Notes: generated by a model from the letters alone, not told the origin. A stretch of DNA of 57,051 bases from Acidimicrobiales bacterium (GCA_036262515.1 DATAIT010000019.1:1-57051); one strand, 5' to 3'. Positions 24,545-34,137 are shown, numbered from the stretch's first letter. Program-made: numbers and translations.

Positions 24545-25451
24545 AAAGAGCGAGCGCACGACGGACGGTGGCCGCCACCTCCTCGGGACACGTGCGGAGG
24601 TCCTCCCAGGTGAAGCGGTACACGTCCCAGCCGGCGAGCTGCGCTTCCCGATCCCGGCGGCGGTCCACCTCGAAGTCCCGCTCCCGGGTGTGCCAGCGGC
24701 GGCTGTCGGCTTCGATGATGATCCGCTGGCCGGGATAGGCGAAGTCCACCCTGCCCTGGGTCTGCCGGTCCCACGGAAGCTCGTGCTCCCTGACGGGGAT
24801 CGGCAACCCGTTCTCACGCAGGACGAGCTTGAGCCGGCGCTCCAGGGTGCTCGGAGCGGGGACCCGACCCCCCGTGCGGGCTTCCAGCAACGCGGCGAGC
24901 CGGCGCAGGCCGCGCTTGCCCGGCCGCCGCAGCTCCTCGAGGCAGCGCCTGACGTCGTCGACGGAGCACGATCGGGTCGCGAACGCCGAGTCGAGGGCCG
25001 CCCGCAGCCTGGCCGGGCGCGTCCCGGCAGCCAGGTCGCAGAACGTCCTGGCCACCGTCGTGACGGGAAGCCCGTCCACGACCGTGCGGTGGTGCAGGCC
25101 GAGGTCCGTGGACTGGCGAAGACGACCGGCGCGCAGGTGCTGGTGGTCGCCATGTTTCACGGTCACAGTTACTGAGCCTGGCGGAAAGGTGTCGAGACCG
25201 TGGAGCGCGGCGGCGGCCTCGTGCGAAACCACCGCTTCCGGGCCGGCTTGGAGACACGCAGCCATCAGGTCCCGCCTCCAGGACGGGGCTGCGCCCGGCA
25301 GGGAGTACACGCCGGGCGCGACGAACAGCCACCTGCGGGCCTGCAACCTCCGCTCCATCGTCTTCGGCGAGACGCCCAGCCCCGCCGCCTGGTCCCGCGT
25401 GAACAGCAGATACTGTCCGGCAGCCAGCTCGGCCACCGCGTCGTCCACCAC
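24534..25451 (-). CDS. AbiEi-type winged-helix domain plus DUF559 (PD-(D/E)XK-like) protein
   Basis: A 305-residue protein. Residues about 10-60 (LFTRDQAAGLGVSPKTMERRL, APGVYSLPG) form the AbiEi-antitoxin-type winged helix, and HEAAAALHGL is the family middle motif. The C-terminal 110 residues resemble DUF559: a GRVDFAYPGQRIIIEADS core with Asp and Glu-x-Asp spaced as in PD-(D/E)XK nucleases, followed by RWHTRERDFEVDRRRD and a WDVYRFTWEDL strand. Proteins of this type are scattered in actinobacteria. They are often called AbiEi-like antitoxins, but no toxin gene (AbiEii) is next to it, so nuclease or DNA-binding activity is only inferred. Two copies of the dispersed palindrome bracket it. It lies between serC and ilvC. 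Confidence 0.8.
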   Translation of the reverse strand: MVDDAVAELAAGQYLLFTRDQAAGLGVSPKTMERRLQARRWLFVAPGVYSLPGAAPSWRRDLMAACLQAGPEAVVSHEAAAALHGLDTFPPGSVTVTVKHGDHQHLRAGRLRQSTDLGLHHRTVVDGLPVTTVARTFCDLAAGTRPARLRAALDSAFATRSCSVDDVRRCLEELRRPGKRGLRRLAALLEARTGGRVPAPSTLERRLKLVLRENGLPIPVREHELPWDRQTQGRVDFAYPGQRIIIEADSRRWHTRERDFEVDRRRDREAQLAGWDVYRFTWEDLRTCPEEVAATVRRALALSRK

Positions 25452-25487
25452 GGACGTGTCCTCTCCTCGTCGTTTCCGAGGACTCCG

Positions 25488-25524
25488 GAGTAAATAACTC
25501 GCCAGAATGGCGAGCTATTTACTC
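25488..25524. repeat. dispersed palindrome, copy 3 (3' of ilvC)
   Basis: GAGTAAATAACTCGCC and its mirror arm (one mismatch) surround loop AGAAT. It lies 42 nt after the ilvC stop and 36 nt before the AbiEi/DUF559 start, so it is positioned as the terminator of ilvBNC. Confidence 0.85.
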
Positions 25525-25566
25525 GAGGTCGAGCTGGGAGGGAAGAGGTGGTGCGGTGATGGGACG

Positions 25567-26595
25567 TTAGCCGCCGCTGACGTCCTCCGGACGCTGCCTG
25601 CCGGCGGAGATGAAGGGCATCATGGCCCGCAGTTCGGCGCCCACCTTCTCGATGGGGTGGTCCTTGCCGGCGGCGCGGAGGGCTTCGAAGTTGGGACGAC
25701 CGGCCTTGTTCTCGGCGATCCACTCCTCGGCGAACTTGCCGCTGCGGATCTCGTCGAGGATCTTGCGCATCTCGGCCTTGACGCCGTCGTTGATGATGCG
25801 CGGACCCCGGGTGACGTCGCCGTACTCGGCCGTGTCGGAGATGGAGAAGCGCATGCCGGCGATGCCGTTCTCGTACATGAGATCGACGATCAGCTTGAGC
25901 TCGTGGAGGCACTCGAAGTAGGCGGACTCGGGCTGGTAGCCGGCACCGACCAGGGTCTCGTAACCGGCCATCACCAGTGCCGTGAGGCCGCCGCACAGCA
26001 CGACCTGCTCGCCGAACAGGTCGGTCTCCGTCTCCTCGTCGAAGGTGGTCTCCAGCACGCCGGCCCTGGTGGCGCCGATGGCGTGGGCGTAGGACAGGGC
26101 GAGGTCTCGAGCCTTCCCCGACGCGTCCTGGGAGACGGCGATCAGCGCCGGCACGCCCCCGCCCTCCGTATACGTGCGACGCACCAGGTGGCCGGGGCCC
26201 TTGGGCGCCACCATGGCCGAGTCGACACCGGGTGGCGGGGTGATCAGGTTGAAGCGGATGTTGAAGCCGTGGGCGAAGAAGATGGCGTCGCCCTCGGACA
26301 GGTTGGGGGCGATCGACTCGTCGTAAACCGACTTCTGCTCGGTGTCGGGCAGGAGGATCATGACGAGGTCGGCCTCGGCGGTGGCGTCCGCCACGGTTCG
26401 GACCGGTAGGCCCGCCGCCTCGGCCTTGGCCCACGACGAGGACCCGTTGCGGAGGCCGACCCGCACGTCGATCCCGGAGTCCTTGAGGTTCAGGGCGTGG
26501 GCGTGCCCTTGCGACCCGTAGCCGATGACGGCGACCTTGCGGCTGCCGATCAGCCCGGCGTCGGCGTCGTTCTCGTAGGAGATCTTGGCGACCAA
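25567..26595 (-). CDS. ilvC: ketol-acid reductoisomerase (class I)
   Basis: A 342-residue class I KARI that converts acetolactate or acetohydroxybutyrate to the dihydroxy acid. [22 protein letters not shown] (about residues 18-39) is the Rossmann loop. The basic and serine residues after it ([11 protein letters not shown]) fit [15 protein letters not shown] and [15 protein letters not shown] (metal-binding Asp/Glu) are the active site, with the knotted C-terminal domain complete. Start TTG 26593-26595 is 2 nt after the ilvN stop; no ATG or GTG is available at the family N-terminus. The last gene of ilvBNC ends before palindrome copy 3. Confidence 0.95.
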   Translation of the reverse strand: MVAKISYENDADAGLIGSRKVAVIGYGSQGHAHALNLKDSGIDVRVGLRNGSSSWAKAEAAGLPVRTVADATAEADLVMILLPDTEQKSVYDESIAPNLSEGDAIFFAHGFNIRFNLITPPPGVDSAMVAPKGPGHLVRRTYTEGGGVPALIAVSQDASGKARDLALSYAHAIGATRAGVLETTFDEETETDLFGEQVVLCGGLTALVMAGYETLVGAGYQPESAYFECLHELKLIVDLMYENGIAGMRFSISDTAEYGDVTRGPRIINDGVKAEMRKILDEIRSGKFAEEWIAENKAGRPNFEALRAAGKDHPIEKVGAELRAMMPFISAGRQRPEDVSGG

Positions 26596-26597
26596 TG

Positions 26598-27143
26598 TCA
26601 GCCCACCTTCCCGCTCACGCTGCGCAGGCGCGGTGCCTGCCGCTCCAGCTTGGGCAGCGCCACCCGACCGGTGCGCTGCACTTCGACGATCCCGTAGGGT
26701 CGCATCAGCTCCTCGAAGTCGTCGACCTTGGCCGGCGTGCCGGCCATCATGACGGTGAGCTGGTCGGCGCCCACGTCGACGATCTTGCCCTCGAACACCT
26801 GCACGAGCTCGATCACCTGACCGCGGGATCCGCCGGCGCCGGCCCGCACGGTGCACAGCACCAGCTCACGCTCGACCGACTCGTCGGGGTCGAGCTCGTT
26901 GATCTTCACCACGTTGATGAGCTTGAACAGCTGCTTGGTGATCTGCTCGAGCGGCTTGGACTCGACGTCGACCACGATGGTGATCCGGCTGAACCGCTCG
27001 TCGTCGGTGGGCGCCACCGCCAGCGAGTAGATGTTGAACCCGCGGCGGGCGAACAGCCCGGCGATGCGAGTGAGAACGCCGGCCTTGTTCTCCACCAGCA
27101 CCGACAGGGTGTGGTGGGCGGGGCGAACCGCGGCCGGGCTCAC
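26598..27143 (-). CDS. ilvN: acetolactate synthase regulatory subunit
   Basis: A 181-residue small subunit. Residues about 10-85 form the ACT domain ([36 protein letters not shown]) that binds valine for feedback control, and residues about 90-165 the second conserved domain with [21 protein letters not shown]. Start GTG 27141-27143 overlaps the ilvB TGA as GTGA, and ilvC starts 2 nt after its stop, so the three genes are translationally coupled. A longer open frame runs upstream inside ilvB, but it is not homologous. Confidence 0.95.
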   Translation of the reverse strand: MSPAAVRPAHHTLSVLVENKAGVLTRIAGLFARRGFNIYSLAVAPTDDERFSRITIVVDVESKPLEQITKQLFKLINVVKINELDPDESVERELVLCTVRAGAGGSRGQVIELVQVFEGKIVDVGADQLTVMMAGTPAKVDDFEELMRPYGIVEVQRTGRVALPKLERQAPRLRSVSGKVG

Positions 27144-28867
27144 CGGCCGCCCTCCCCGTGCGCCGGGTCGACGATGATGTCGTCGTTGGAGTGCCCCGCA
27201 GCCACCATCGGGTACACCTTCTCCGAGGAGTCGGTTCGGAAGTCGATGACGACCGGTCGGTCGTCGATCGAGTTCGCCTTCTCGATGGCGGGAAGGACCT
27301 CCTCCGGGCGCTCGACCCGCAGGCCCACGCAGCCCATCGCCTCCGCCCACTTCACGTAGTCCGGCAGGTCCGGTGACAGGTAGACCTCCGAGTACCGCTC
27401 CTCGTAGAACATCTCCTGCCACTGCCGCACCATGCCGAGGTAGGCGTTGTTGAGGATGGCGATCTTGACGGGGATCCGCTCGGCCGCCGCCGTCACCAGC
27501 TCCTGGGCCGTCATCTGGAAGCACCCGTCGCCGTCGACGGCCCACACCATGCGGTCGGGCATGCCGACCTTGGCGCCGATGGCCGCCGGCACGGCGAAGC
27601 CCATTGTGCCGAGGCCCCCGGAGTTGACCCAGGTGTAGGGATGGTCGAACTTCCAGTGCTGGGACGTCCACATCTGGTGCTGGCCAACGCCCGACACGAC
27701 GATGCAGTCGTCGGGTGTGGCGTCGCGGAGCTGCTCGATGACGTACTGCGGCTTCAGCGCCCCGCCCTCGTCGAAGGACTGCTCGTAGTGGAGCGGGTAC
27801 TCCTGCTGCCACCGCCGCAGCTGCGCCATCCACTCGCTGCGGTCGGACTGCGAGTCGGCCCCGCCCATGGCCTCGACCGCCTTCACCAGCTCGGTGATGA
27901 CCTGGCGGCAGTCACCCACGATGGGGACGTCGGGGCGGCGGACCTTGCCGAGCTCGGCCGGGTCGATGTCGACGTGGATGATCTTGGCCTCGGGGGCGAA
28001 CGACGGCACCTTGCCAGTGACGCGGTCGTCGAAGCGGGAGCCGAGGGCGATCAGCAGATCGGACTTCTGCATGGCGGTGACGGCCGTGTAGTTGCCGTGC
28101 ATGCCGGGCATGCCGAGGCACAGCTCGTGGCGGTCGGGGAAGGCGCCGCGGGCCATCAGCGTGGTCACGACGGGGATGCCGGTCATCTCGGCCAGCGCCC
28201 GCAGTCCCTCGGCCGCACGTGCCTTGAGGATGCCACCGCCGGCGTAGATGACGGGGCGGCGGCTGTCGGCGATGAGCCTGGCCGCCTCCTTGATCATGCG
28301 CGGGTGGCCGACCGTGTTCGGCTTGTACCCAGGCAGGTCGACGCTGTCGGGCCAGTACCAGTCCATCGTCTGCATGCTCACGTCCTTGGGGACGTCGATG
28401 AGCACGGGCCCCGGGCGGCCGGTGGTGGCGATGTGGAACGCCTCGCGGACGATGCGGGGGATGTCCTGGGCGTCCATCACGAGCCAGTTGTGCTTGGTGA
28501 CCGACATGGTGATGCCGGTGGTGTCGCACTCCTGGAAGGCGTCGCTGCCGATGGCGACCGACGGGACCTGGCCGGTGACGCACACCATCGGGATGGAGTC
28601 CATGTAGGCGTCGCAGAGCGGGGTGACGATGTTGGTGGCCGCAGGGCCGCTCGTGACCATGGCCACGCCGGGGCGGCCGGTGACGTGGGCGTAGCCCTCG
28701 GCCATGTGCCCGGCCCCCTGCTCGTGGCGGACGAGGATGTGGCGGATGGTCGAGTCGATGATGGGGTCGTAGACGGGGAGGATGGCCCCGCCCGGGAGGC
28801 CGAACATGACCTCCACGCCTTCCATCTCGAGGCTCTTGATGAGGGCCTGGGCCCCGGTCATCTTCAT
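27140..28867 (-). CDS. ilvB: acetolactate synthase catalytic subunit
   Basis: A 575-residue thiamine diphosphate enzyme that makes acetolactate (Val, Leu) and acetohydroxybutyrate (Ile). [18 protein letters not shown] contains the catalytic Glu, and [21 protein letters not shown] is the ThDP-Mg motif. FAD-binding and pyruvate-pocket residues are in the usual places, so it is the true anabolic AHAS. There is an ATG at 28867 and another two codons later; AGAAGG lies about 12 nt upstream of the first. The gene is preceded by a leader peptide and an attenuator and followed by overlapping ilvN and ilvC. Confidence 0.97.
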   Translation of the reverse strand: MKMTGAQALIKSLEMEGVEVMFGLPGGAILPVYDPIIDSTIRHILVRHEQGAGHMAEGYAHVTGRPGVAMVTSGPAATNIVTPLCDAYMDSIPMVCVTGQVPSVAIGSDAFQECDTTGITMSVTKHNWLVMDAQDIPRIVREAFHIATTGRPGPVLIDVPKDVSMQTMDWYWPDSVDLPGYKPNTVGHPRMIKEAARLIADSRRPVIYAGGGILKARAAEGLRALAEMTGIPVVTTLMARGAFPDRHELCLGMPGMHGNYTAVTAMQKSDLLIALGSRFDDRVTGKVPSFAPEAKIIHVDIDPAELGKVRRPDVPIVGDCRQVITELVKAVEAMGGADSQSDRSEWMAQLRRWQQEYPLHYEQSFDEGGALKPQYVIEQLRDATPDDCIVVSGVGQHQMWTSQHWKFDHPYTWVNSGGLGTMGFAVPAAIGAKVGMPDRMVWAVDGDGCFQMTAQELVTAAAERIPVKIAILNNAYLGMVRQWQEMFYEERYSEVYLSPDLPDYVKWAEAMGCVGLRVERPEEVLPAIEKANSIDDRPVVIDFRTDSSEKVYPMVAAGHSNDDIIVDPAHGEGGR

Positions 28868-28914
28868 GGTCGTCTGCGCCTTCTGGGTCGGTGTCGGGGG
28901 CGATTCGTGGTCTG

Positions 28915-28974
28915 GAACGAAAACGACCTCCCGGCTGGGAGGTCGTGACGCACGCGCGGAGAGACGGCGTGCGT
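28915..28974 (-). promoter_or_regulatory. ilvBNC attenuator
   Basis: Hairpin one (28948-28974) pairs ACGCACGC with GCGTGCGT immediately after the leader stop. Hairpin two (28923-28946) pairs ACGACCTCCC with GGGAGGTCGT (loop AGCC) and is followed by TTTCGTT, a terminator with a slightly broken U tract. It lies about 50 nt before ilvB. The arrangement is that of ribosome-mediated attenuation. Confidence 0.8.
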
Positions 28975-29006
28975 TAGGTGGCTACGAGGATTCGGGTCGC
29001 GGACAC
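28974..29006 (-). CDS. ilvB leader peptide ([10 protein letters not shown])
   Basis: A ten-codon frame from GTG 29004-29006 to TAA 28974-28976. The consecutive codons ATC CTC GTA encode Ile-Leu-Val, one for each end product, a textbook multivalent attenuator. The stop overlaps the first hairpin. The frame stays open upstream without a better start codon, so the exact start is uncertain. A similar RILV motif is known in ilvB leaders of other actinobacteria. Confidence 0.7.
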   Translation of the reverse strand: MSATRILVAT

Positions 29007-29169
29007 AGTGCGGACAGTGTTGCACCTGCGGGCAGTGAACGGCAAGCAGGGCACGCCGGCTCCGCCCTCTCCCGGTCTTCGCCGCGTTCCGGCGACCCTT
29101 CGGGCCGGCTCCTCGGCGGCGCCGTGGAGGTGTGTGCCTGGCCGTGACCCCGGCGCGGTGGGTGGTCCC

Positions 29170-29175
29170 TACGCT
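29170..29175 (+). promoter_or_regulatory. -10 box, leaderless GDSL lipoprotein gene
   Basis: TACGCT ends 7 nt before ATG 29183, with no Shine-Dalgarno. The spacing supports ATG 29183 over the in-frame upstream GTG at 29132. Confidence 0.5.
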
Positions 29176-29182
29176 GCCGTCG

Positions 29183-29920
29183 ATGCCGCCAATGCCGCCG
29201 GTCGCCTCGGCCGTCCTTCTCTTCCTGGTCGTCTCCACCCTGTCGTGCTCGAGCGACGCCACGCCGGCGCAGGCGGGCCACGGCGCCCGGCCGCCCGGGG
29301 CCCGTTATGTGGTCGTCGCCGCCAGCGACGCCGTCGGGTACGGCGCCGACGACCCGGCCTTGGACGCATGGCCGGAGGTGCTGCGGCGCACTGCGCTTCC
29401 CCGCGATGCCAGGCTCGTGAACCTCGGGATCCCGGGCGCCACCGTCGCCGTGGCCCTCGAACAGGAGCTGGCGGCCGCGCTGGCCGAGCAGCCCGACGTC
29501 GCCCTCGTGTGGCTGAGCGTCAACGATCTGGTGGCACAGGTACCGCCCGCGGTCTACGAGCAGCAGCTGGCGACGCTCGTGGGCGCCCTCCGCCGGGGCG
29601 GTGCGACCCGTGTGCTCGTCGGGAACACGCCGCCGCTCGAGCGCCTCCCCATCTTCTCCACGTTCGACGCCGACCCGGACCACGTCGACCCGGCGCTTCC
29701 GCACCCCGAGGTGGTGAAGGCGGCGGTGGACGCCTACAACGCCGCCATCGGGCGCGTGGCTGCCGCCGAGGGCGCCGAGGTGGTCGACCTCCACGCCGCC
29801 GGCAGCGCCGCCCACACGGCCGGGTACGGCCACTCGCTCATCAGCGAGGACGGCTTCCACCCGAGCACCGCCGGCCACCGCGCCGTCGCCAGCGCGTTCT
29901 CGATGGCGCTCCGCTCATAG
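29183..29920 (+). CDS. SGNH/GDSL hydrolase-like lipoprotein
   Basis: A 245-residue lipoprotein. The signal peptide VASAVLLFLVVSTLSC ends in a lipobox (LS-C, about residue 22). The mature part has SGNH blocks: VAASDAVGYGADD (block I, nucleophile Ser), GIPGATVA (block II, Gly), WLSVNDLV (block III, Asn) and EDGFHPSTAGH (block V, Asp-x-x-His). It should be a serine esterase or acylhydrolase on the outer face of the cytoplasmic membrane, with unknown substrate. It stands alone, divergent from the ilvB leader, from which its start is about 180 nt away. Confidence 0.85.
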   Translation: MPPMPPVASAVLLFLVVSTLSCSSDATPAQAGHGARPPGARYVVVAASDAVGYGADDPALDAWPEVLRRTALPRDARLVNLGIPGATVAVALEQELAAALAEQPDVALVWLSVNDLVAQVPPAVYEQQLATLVGALRRGGATRVLVGNTPPLERLPIFSTFDADPDHVDPALPHPEVVKAAVDAYNAAIGRVAAAEGAEVVDLHAAGSAAHTAGYGHSLISEDGFHPSTAGHRAVASAFSMALRS

Positions 29921-30070
29921 ACCGTGGGACGCGCATATTGCAATGCCGGATCGCCCGAAGTTTCCTTTTCCCGGCAAACCTGCCACAACCGAAATAGGCG
30001 TCTAGTGTGTCGTCGCCAAGACCGGCCGAGCCGACATGACGCCGACCCGGCTTCACGAAAGGTGGCATGC

Positions 30071-32251
30071 ATGCACATATCGAGTGGGGGACCAGTACGA
30101 AGGGCGGGCAGAGCCGTTCTGGCAGTACTTGCATTCGGGTTGCCGGCGACCGTCCTGCTGGCGCCACCGGCCTCTGCGGCGCCAGGCGCGCTCGACACCA
30201 CCTTCGACACGGACGGCAAGCAGACCGTCGACTTCAGCTTCACCGACGTGGCCAACGACGTCGCCGTCCAGCCCGACGGGAAGGTCGTACTCGCGGGATT
30301 CGATGACGGCGGAAACGCCGACTTCGCAGTGGCCCGGTTGAACGCGGACGGCAGCCTCGACACGACGTTCAACGACATCGCGTCGCCGACAGCCTACACC
30401 GGCGACGGTCGCCAGTCGTTCACGTTCGGCGCCGGGACCTTCGGCGGCGTGGAGCGGGCGAACGCGGTGGCCCTGCAAGCGGACGGGAAGATCGTGGTCG
30501 CAGGATTCACCGACGTCGGCGACAACTTCGCGGTCGCTCGGCTGAACGCCAACGGCACACTCGACACCACCTTCGATACGGACGGCAAGGCGACGGTCGA
30601 CTACGGGTTCGACGACCAGGCCACCGATGTGCTGATCCAGCCCGACGGCAAGATCGTGCTCGTCGGCTTCGACGACGGCGGGAGCGCGAACTTCGCCGTG
30701 GCGCGGCTCAACGCCGACGGCAGCCTCGACACCTCCTTCGACACCGATGGCAAGATGGAGGTCACGTTCGGCAGCGTCGACATGCCGCAGGCCGGCGTCC
30801 TCCAGGCAGACGGGAAGATCATCGCCGCCGGGTTCACCGATGCCAACGCCGACAGGGACTTCGCCGCCATCCGGGTGAACACCAACGGATCGATCGACAC
30901 CTCGTTCGATACCGACGGCAAGCAGACCGTCGACTTCAGCTACGACGACACGGCCACCGATGTGGCGATCCAGCCGGGCGGCAAGATCGTGCTCGCCGGC
31001 TTCGACGACGGTGGCAACGCCGACTTCGCCGCCGCCCGCCTCAACACCGACGGCACGCTGGACACCACCTTCAACGACATTGCGTCACCCACCGTCTACA
31101 CGGGTGACGGACGGGTCTCCTTCACCTTCGGCGCCGGCATCTCCGGTGGTGTGGAGAAGGCCCAGGCCATGGTCATCCAGCCCGACGGCAAGATCGTCCT
31201 CGCCGGCACCACAGATGCTGGTGGCGGCACCGGGCCCAACAACTTCGCACTCGGCCGCCTCACCGCCAGCGGTGCGCTGGACACCACCTTCGACACCGAC
31301 GGCAAGGTGATCACCGACCTCGGCGGAGACGACCAGGCCTATGGGGTCGCGCTCCAGGCCGACGGGAAGATCGTCGCGGTCGGGACGACCGCCGACAACT
31401 TCGCGGCGGCGCGCTACTTCGGCGACCCGGCGATCTCCATCGGCGACGCCAGCGTCGCCGAAGGTGACTTCGGCGCAGTGAACCTCACGTTCACCGTGAC
31501 GCTCAGCACCTCCAACACCGCCACGACGGTCAACTTCGCCACCGCCAACGGAAGCGCGACCGCAGGCGCCGACTATGCGGCCACGTCCGGCACGCTCAGC
31601 TTCGCCGCCGGCGAGACGTCGAAGCTGATCAACGTCTCTGTCGTCCCGGACGGCATCGACGAGGCCAACGAGACCCTCGTGGTCAACCTCACCAGCCCCG
31701 TCAACGGCGTGCTGTCGGACGCCCAGGGCACGGGCACCATCGCCGACGACGACGGGGATCCCGGCTACTGGCTGGTGGCCTCCGACGGCGGCATCTTCGC
31801 CTTCAACGTGCCCTTCTCGGGCTCGACCGGGGCGATCACGCTCAACAAGCCGATCGTGGGCATGGCGGCCGATCCCGACGGCAAGGGCTACTGGCTGGTG
31901 GCCTCCGACGGCGGCATCTTCGCCTTCGACGCCCCCTTCTTCGGCTCCACCGGTGCGCTGAAGCTCAACCAGCCCATCGTGGGCATGGCGGCGACGCCGA
32001 GCGGCAAGGGCTACTTCCTGGTGGCCTCCGACGGCGGCATCTTCGCCTTCGGCGACGCCGTGTTCAAGGGCTCCACGGGCGCCACCAAGCTCAACAAGCC
32101 CATCGTGGGCATGGCCACCGATCCTGACGGCAGCGGCTACTTCCTGGTGGCCTCCGACGGCGGCATCTTCGCATTCGACGCCGTGTTCAAGGGCTCCACC
32201 GGCGCCCTGAAGCTGAACAAGCCCATCGTGGGCATGGCCACCAACACCTAG
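30071..32251 (+). CDS. large secreted protein: delta-60 repeats, Calx-beta domain and DGGIFAF repeats
   Basis: A 726-residue exported protein. The signal peptide (residues 1 to about 37) ends APPASAA. Residues about 38-450 consist of delta-60-type repeats: LDTTFDTDGK, then VAVQPDGKVVLAGF and FAVARLNADGS, a beta-propeller fold. Residues about 455-560 are a Calx-beta domain (VAEGDFGAVNLTFTVTLS, ADYAATSGTLSFAAGE, ANETLVVNLTSP) that probably binds Ca2+. Residues about 565-726 hold four near-identical 41/42-residue repeats of the YWLVASDGGIFAF type, as in the 3D-domain protein. No cell-wall anchor is visible. ATG 30071 has GAAAGGTGG upstream; an in-frame start at 29924 would lack a signal peptide start. 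It is probably a surface or matrix protein. A 16-bp hairpin follows its stop. Confidence 0.88.
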   Translation: MHISSGGPVRRAGRAVLAVLAFGLPATVLLAPPASAAPGALDTTFDTDGKQTVDFSFTDVANDVAVQPDGKVVLAGFDDGGNADFAVARLNADGSLDTTFNDIASPTAYTGDGRQSFTFGAGTFGGVERANAVALQADGKIVVAGFTDVGDNFAVARLNANGTLDTTFDTDGKATVDYGFDDQATDVLIQPDGKIVLVGFDDGGSANFAVARLNADGSLDTSFDTDGKMEVTFGSVDMPQAGVLQADGKIIAAGFTDANADRDFAAIRVNTNGSIDTSFDTDGKQTVDFSYDDTATDVAIQPGGKIVLAGFDDGGNADFAAARLNTDGTLDTTFNDIASPTVYTGDGRVSFTFGAGISGGVEKAQAMVIQPDGKIVLAGTTDAGGGTGPNNFALGRLTASGALDTTFDTDGKVITDLGGDDQAYGVALQADGKIVAVGTTADNFAAARYFGDPAISIGDASVAEGDFGAVNLTFTVTLSTSNTATTVNFATANGSATAGADYAATSGTLSFAAGETSKLINVSVVPDGIDEANETLVVNLTSPVNGVLSDAQGTGTIADDDGDPGYWLVASDGGIFAFNVPFSGSTGAITLNKPIVGMAADPDGKGYWLVASDGGIFAFDAPFFGSTGALKLNQPIVGMAATPSGKGYFLVASDGGIFAFGDAVFKGSTGATKLNKPIVGMATDPDGSGYFLVASDGGIFAFDAVFKGSTGALKLNKPIVGMATNT
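31763..32240 (+). repeat. four tandem 123/126-bp coding repeats
   Basis: Repeat units begin at 31763, 31886, 32009 and 32135 (spacing 123, 123, 126 bp), each starting GGCTAC and followed by a nearly invariant block encoding LVASDGGIFAF. The high DNA identity compared with the diverged repeats in the 3D-domain gene points to recent duplication or gene conversion. They are coding, not CRISPR. Confidence 0.85.
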
Positions 32252-32276
32252 TCCACCCGGTTCCCGAGCATGACCA

Positions 32277-32314
32277 CGATGGCCCCGGCTCCGACAAAGG
32301 AGCCGGGGCCATCG
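32277..32314 (+). terminator. hairpin after the surface protein gene
   Basis: A 16-bp perfect stem CGATGGCCCCGGCTCC (loop GACAAA) lies 25 nt after the stop at 32251, between convergent genes (ilvD is on the other side). No U tract follows. The roughly 125 nt from here to the ilvD stop have no clear feature. Confidence 0.75.
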
Positions 32315-32438
32315 CTGTGTCCTGGGGAACTCGCGGACAGCCTTCCTCGTCCGCAACGTGACACGGGATGTCGTCAACCGGGAAAAGAAGGGTTGCGGCC
32401 TCGTTCGGCCGGAGGGCGACCCCGGCCGCTGAACGCAG

Positions 32439-34130
32439 CTACGGCTCGGTGACCGCTCCCCGCTCGGCGCCGGTGACCAGGCGGGCGTACTTGGCCAGCA
32501 CGCCGGTGGTGTAGCGCGGCTCGGGCAGCTTCCATTCCAACCGCCTGGCGGCCAGCTCGGCCTCGTCGACCACCAGGTCGATGGAGCGGGCGGGAACATC
32601 GATGACGATGCGGTCGCCGTCGCGGACGAAGGCGATGGGCCCGCCGTCCACCGCCTCGGGAGCGACGTGGCCGATACAGAACCCGTGGGTCCCGCCGGAG
32701 AAGCGGCCGTCGGTGAGCAGGGCGCAGTCGCCGCCCCGGCCGGCACCCTTCATGGCCCCCGTGACGGCGAGCATCTCCCGCATCCCGGGCCCTCCCTTGG
32801 GTCCCTCGTAGCGGATGACGATGACGCAGCCGGGCTCGATGGCGCCGGCCAGCACGGCATCGAGAGCGGCCTGCTCGCCGTCGAAGACCCGAGCCGGCCC
32901 CTCGAAGCGGGCCACGTCGATGCCCGCCACCTTGACGACCGAGCCGTTCGGCGCGAGCGAGCCGGCCAGCACGGCGATGCCCCCGTCGGCGTGGAGAGGA
33001 GCCGTGAGCGGATGGATCACGGCGCCGTCGGGCGCCGGGGGGTCGAGGTCGTCGAGGTTCTCGGCCATCGTGCGCCCGGTGACGGTGAGACAGTCACCGT
33101 GGAGCAGCCCCGCCTCGAGCAGGACCCGCAGCACCACGGGGACGCCCCCCACCCCGTCGACGTCGACCATGTGGTACCGGCCGTGAGGCTTGGTGTCGGC
33201 GATGTGCGGCGTGCGGCGCCCGACCCGGTTGAAGTCCTCGAGCGTCAGCTCGACCCGGGCCTCGTTGGCGATGGCCAGCAGGTGCAGCACCGCATTGGTG
33301 GAACCTCCGAGGGCCATCACCACGGCGATGGCGTTCTCGAACGCCTCCTTCGTCAGGATGTGGCGCGGCCGGATGCCGGCGTCGAGCAGCCCCACCACCG
33401 CCTGGCCGGATCGACGGGCGAAGTCCTCGCAGCGGTCGTCCACGGCGGGCACCGACGCACTGCCCGGGAGGGACATGCCGAGGGCCTCCCCCACCGCCGC
33501 CATGGTGTTGGCCGTGAACATGCCGGCGCAGCTGCCGATGGTGGGACAGGCGTGGCGCTCGATGAGGGACAGCTCCTCGTCGGTCAGCGATCCCGCCGCC
33601 CGGGCCCCCACGGCCTCGAACACGCTGACGATGTCGAGGCTGCGCTGGGCCGGATCGCCCGGGATGTGCCCGGGCAGGATCGATCCCCCGTAGAGGAACA
33701 CCGACGGCAGGTTGAGGCGCGCTGCCGCCATCAGCATCCCCGGGAGCGACTTGTCGCACCCGGCCAGGGTGACCATGGCGTCGAACCGCTCGGCGTGCAT
33801 CATCGTCTCGACCGAGTCGGTGATCACCTCACGGCTCACCAGTGACGCCCGCATTCCCTCGTGGCCCATCGAGATGCCGTCGCTCACGGCGATGGTCATG
33901 AACTCGATGGGAAAGCCACCGGCCGCCCGCACGCCCTCCTTGGCCAGCCGGGCGAGGTTCGCGAGCGGCATGTTGCACGGGGTGACCTCGTTCCATGAGG
34001 ACGCCACGCCCACCTGCGGCTTGTCGAAGTCGTCGTCCGTCATGCCGATGGCGCGCAGCATGGCGCGTGCCGGCGCCCGCTCGAAGCCGTCGGTGACCTG
34101 CCGGGAGCGAGGGCGGTTGTCGACCGTCAT
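32439..34130 (-). CDS. ilvD: dihydroxy-acid dehydratase
   Basis: A 563-residue IlvD/Edd-family Fe-S dehydratase that makes 2-oxoisovalerate and 2-oxo-3-methylvalerate. Cluster-ligand cysteines are in [18 protein letters not shown] and [16 protein letters not shown], all intact. [19 protein letters not shown] is the C-terminal signature. The length is normal. ATG 34128-34130 is preceded by TAATCT 7 nt upstream and no ribosome site, so it is leaderless. A longer open frame upstream overlaps the lipoprotein gene. It is the only ilv gene not in an attenuated operon; no leader peptide or terminator is visible before it. Confidence 0.96.
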   Translation of the reverse strand: MTVDNRPRSRQVTDGFERAPARAMLRAIGMTDDDFDKPQVGVASSWNEVTPCNMPLANLARLAKEGVRAAGGFPIEFMTIAVSDGISMGHEGMRASLVSREVITDSVETMMHAERFDAMVTLAGCDKSLPGMLMAAARLNLPSVFLYGGSILPGHIPGDPAQRSLDIVSVFEAVGARAAGSLTDEELSLIERHACPTIGSCAGMFTANTMAAVGEALGMSLPGSASVPAVDDRCEDFARRSGQAVVGLLDAGIRPRHILTKEAFENAIAVVMALGGSTNAVLHLLAIANEARVELTLEDFNRVGRRTPHIADTKPHGRYHMVDVDGVGGVPVVLRVLLEAGLLHGDCLTVTGRTMAENLDDLDPPAPDGAVIHPLTAPLHADGGIAVLAGSLAPNGSVVKVAGIDVARFEGPARVFDGEQAALDAVLAGAIEPGCVIVIRYEGPKGGPGMREMLAVTGAMKGAGRGGDCALLTDGRFSGGTHGFCIGHVAPEAVDGGPIAFVRDGDRIVIDVPARSIDLVVDEAELAARRLEWKLPEPRYTTGVLAKYARLVTGAERGAVTEP

Positions 34131-34137
34131 GACGCCG

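Noticed and set aside
25501-26409. Plus-strand open frames starting in palindrome copy 3 and running through ilvC
   Set aside because: They are antisense to a clear ilvC gene and have no family features.
28915-29006. T-box riboswitch upstream of ilvB (also considered for leuA and leuB)
   Set aside because: The leaders are too short and no T-box motif is seen; short leader peptides with terminator hairpins explain them better.
31763-32240. Regular repeats that look like a CRISPR array
   Set aside because: The units are 123-126 bp, stay in frame and encode protein repeats, with no spacers.
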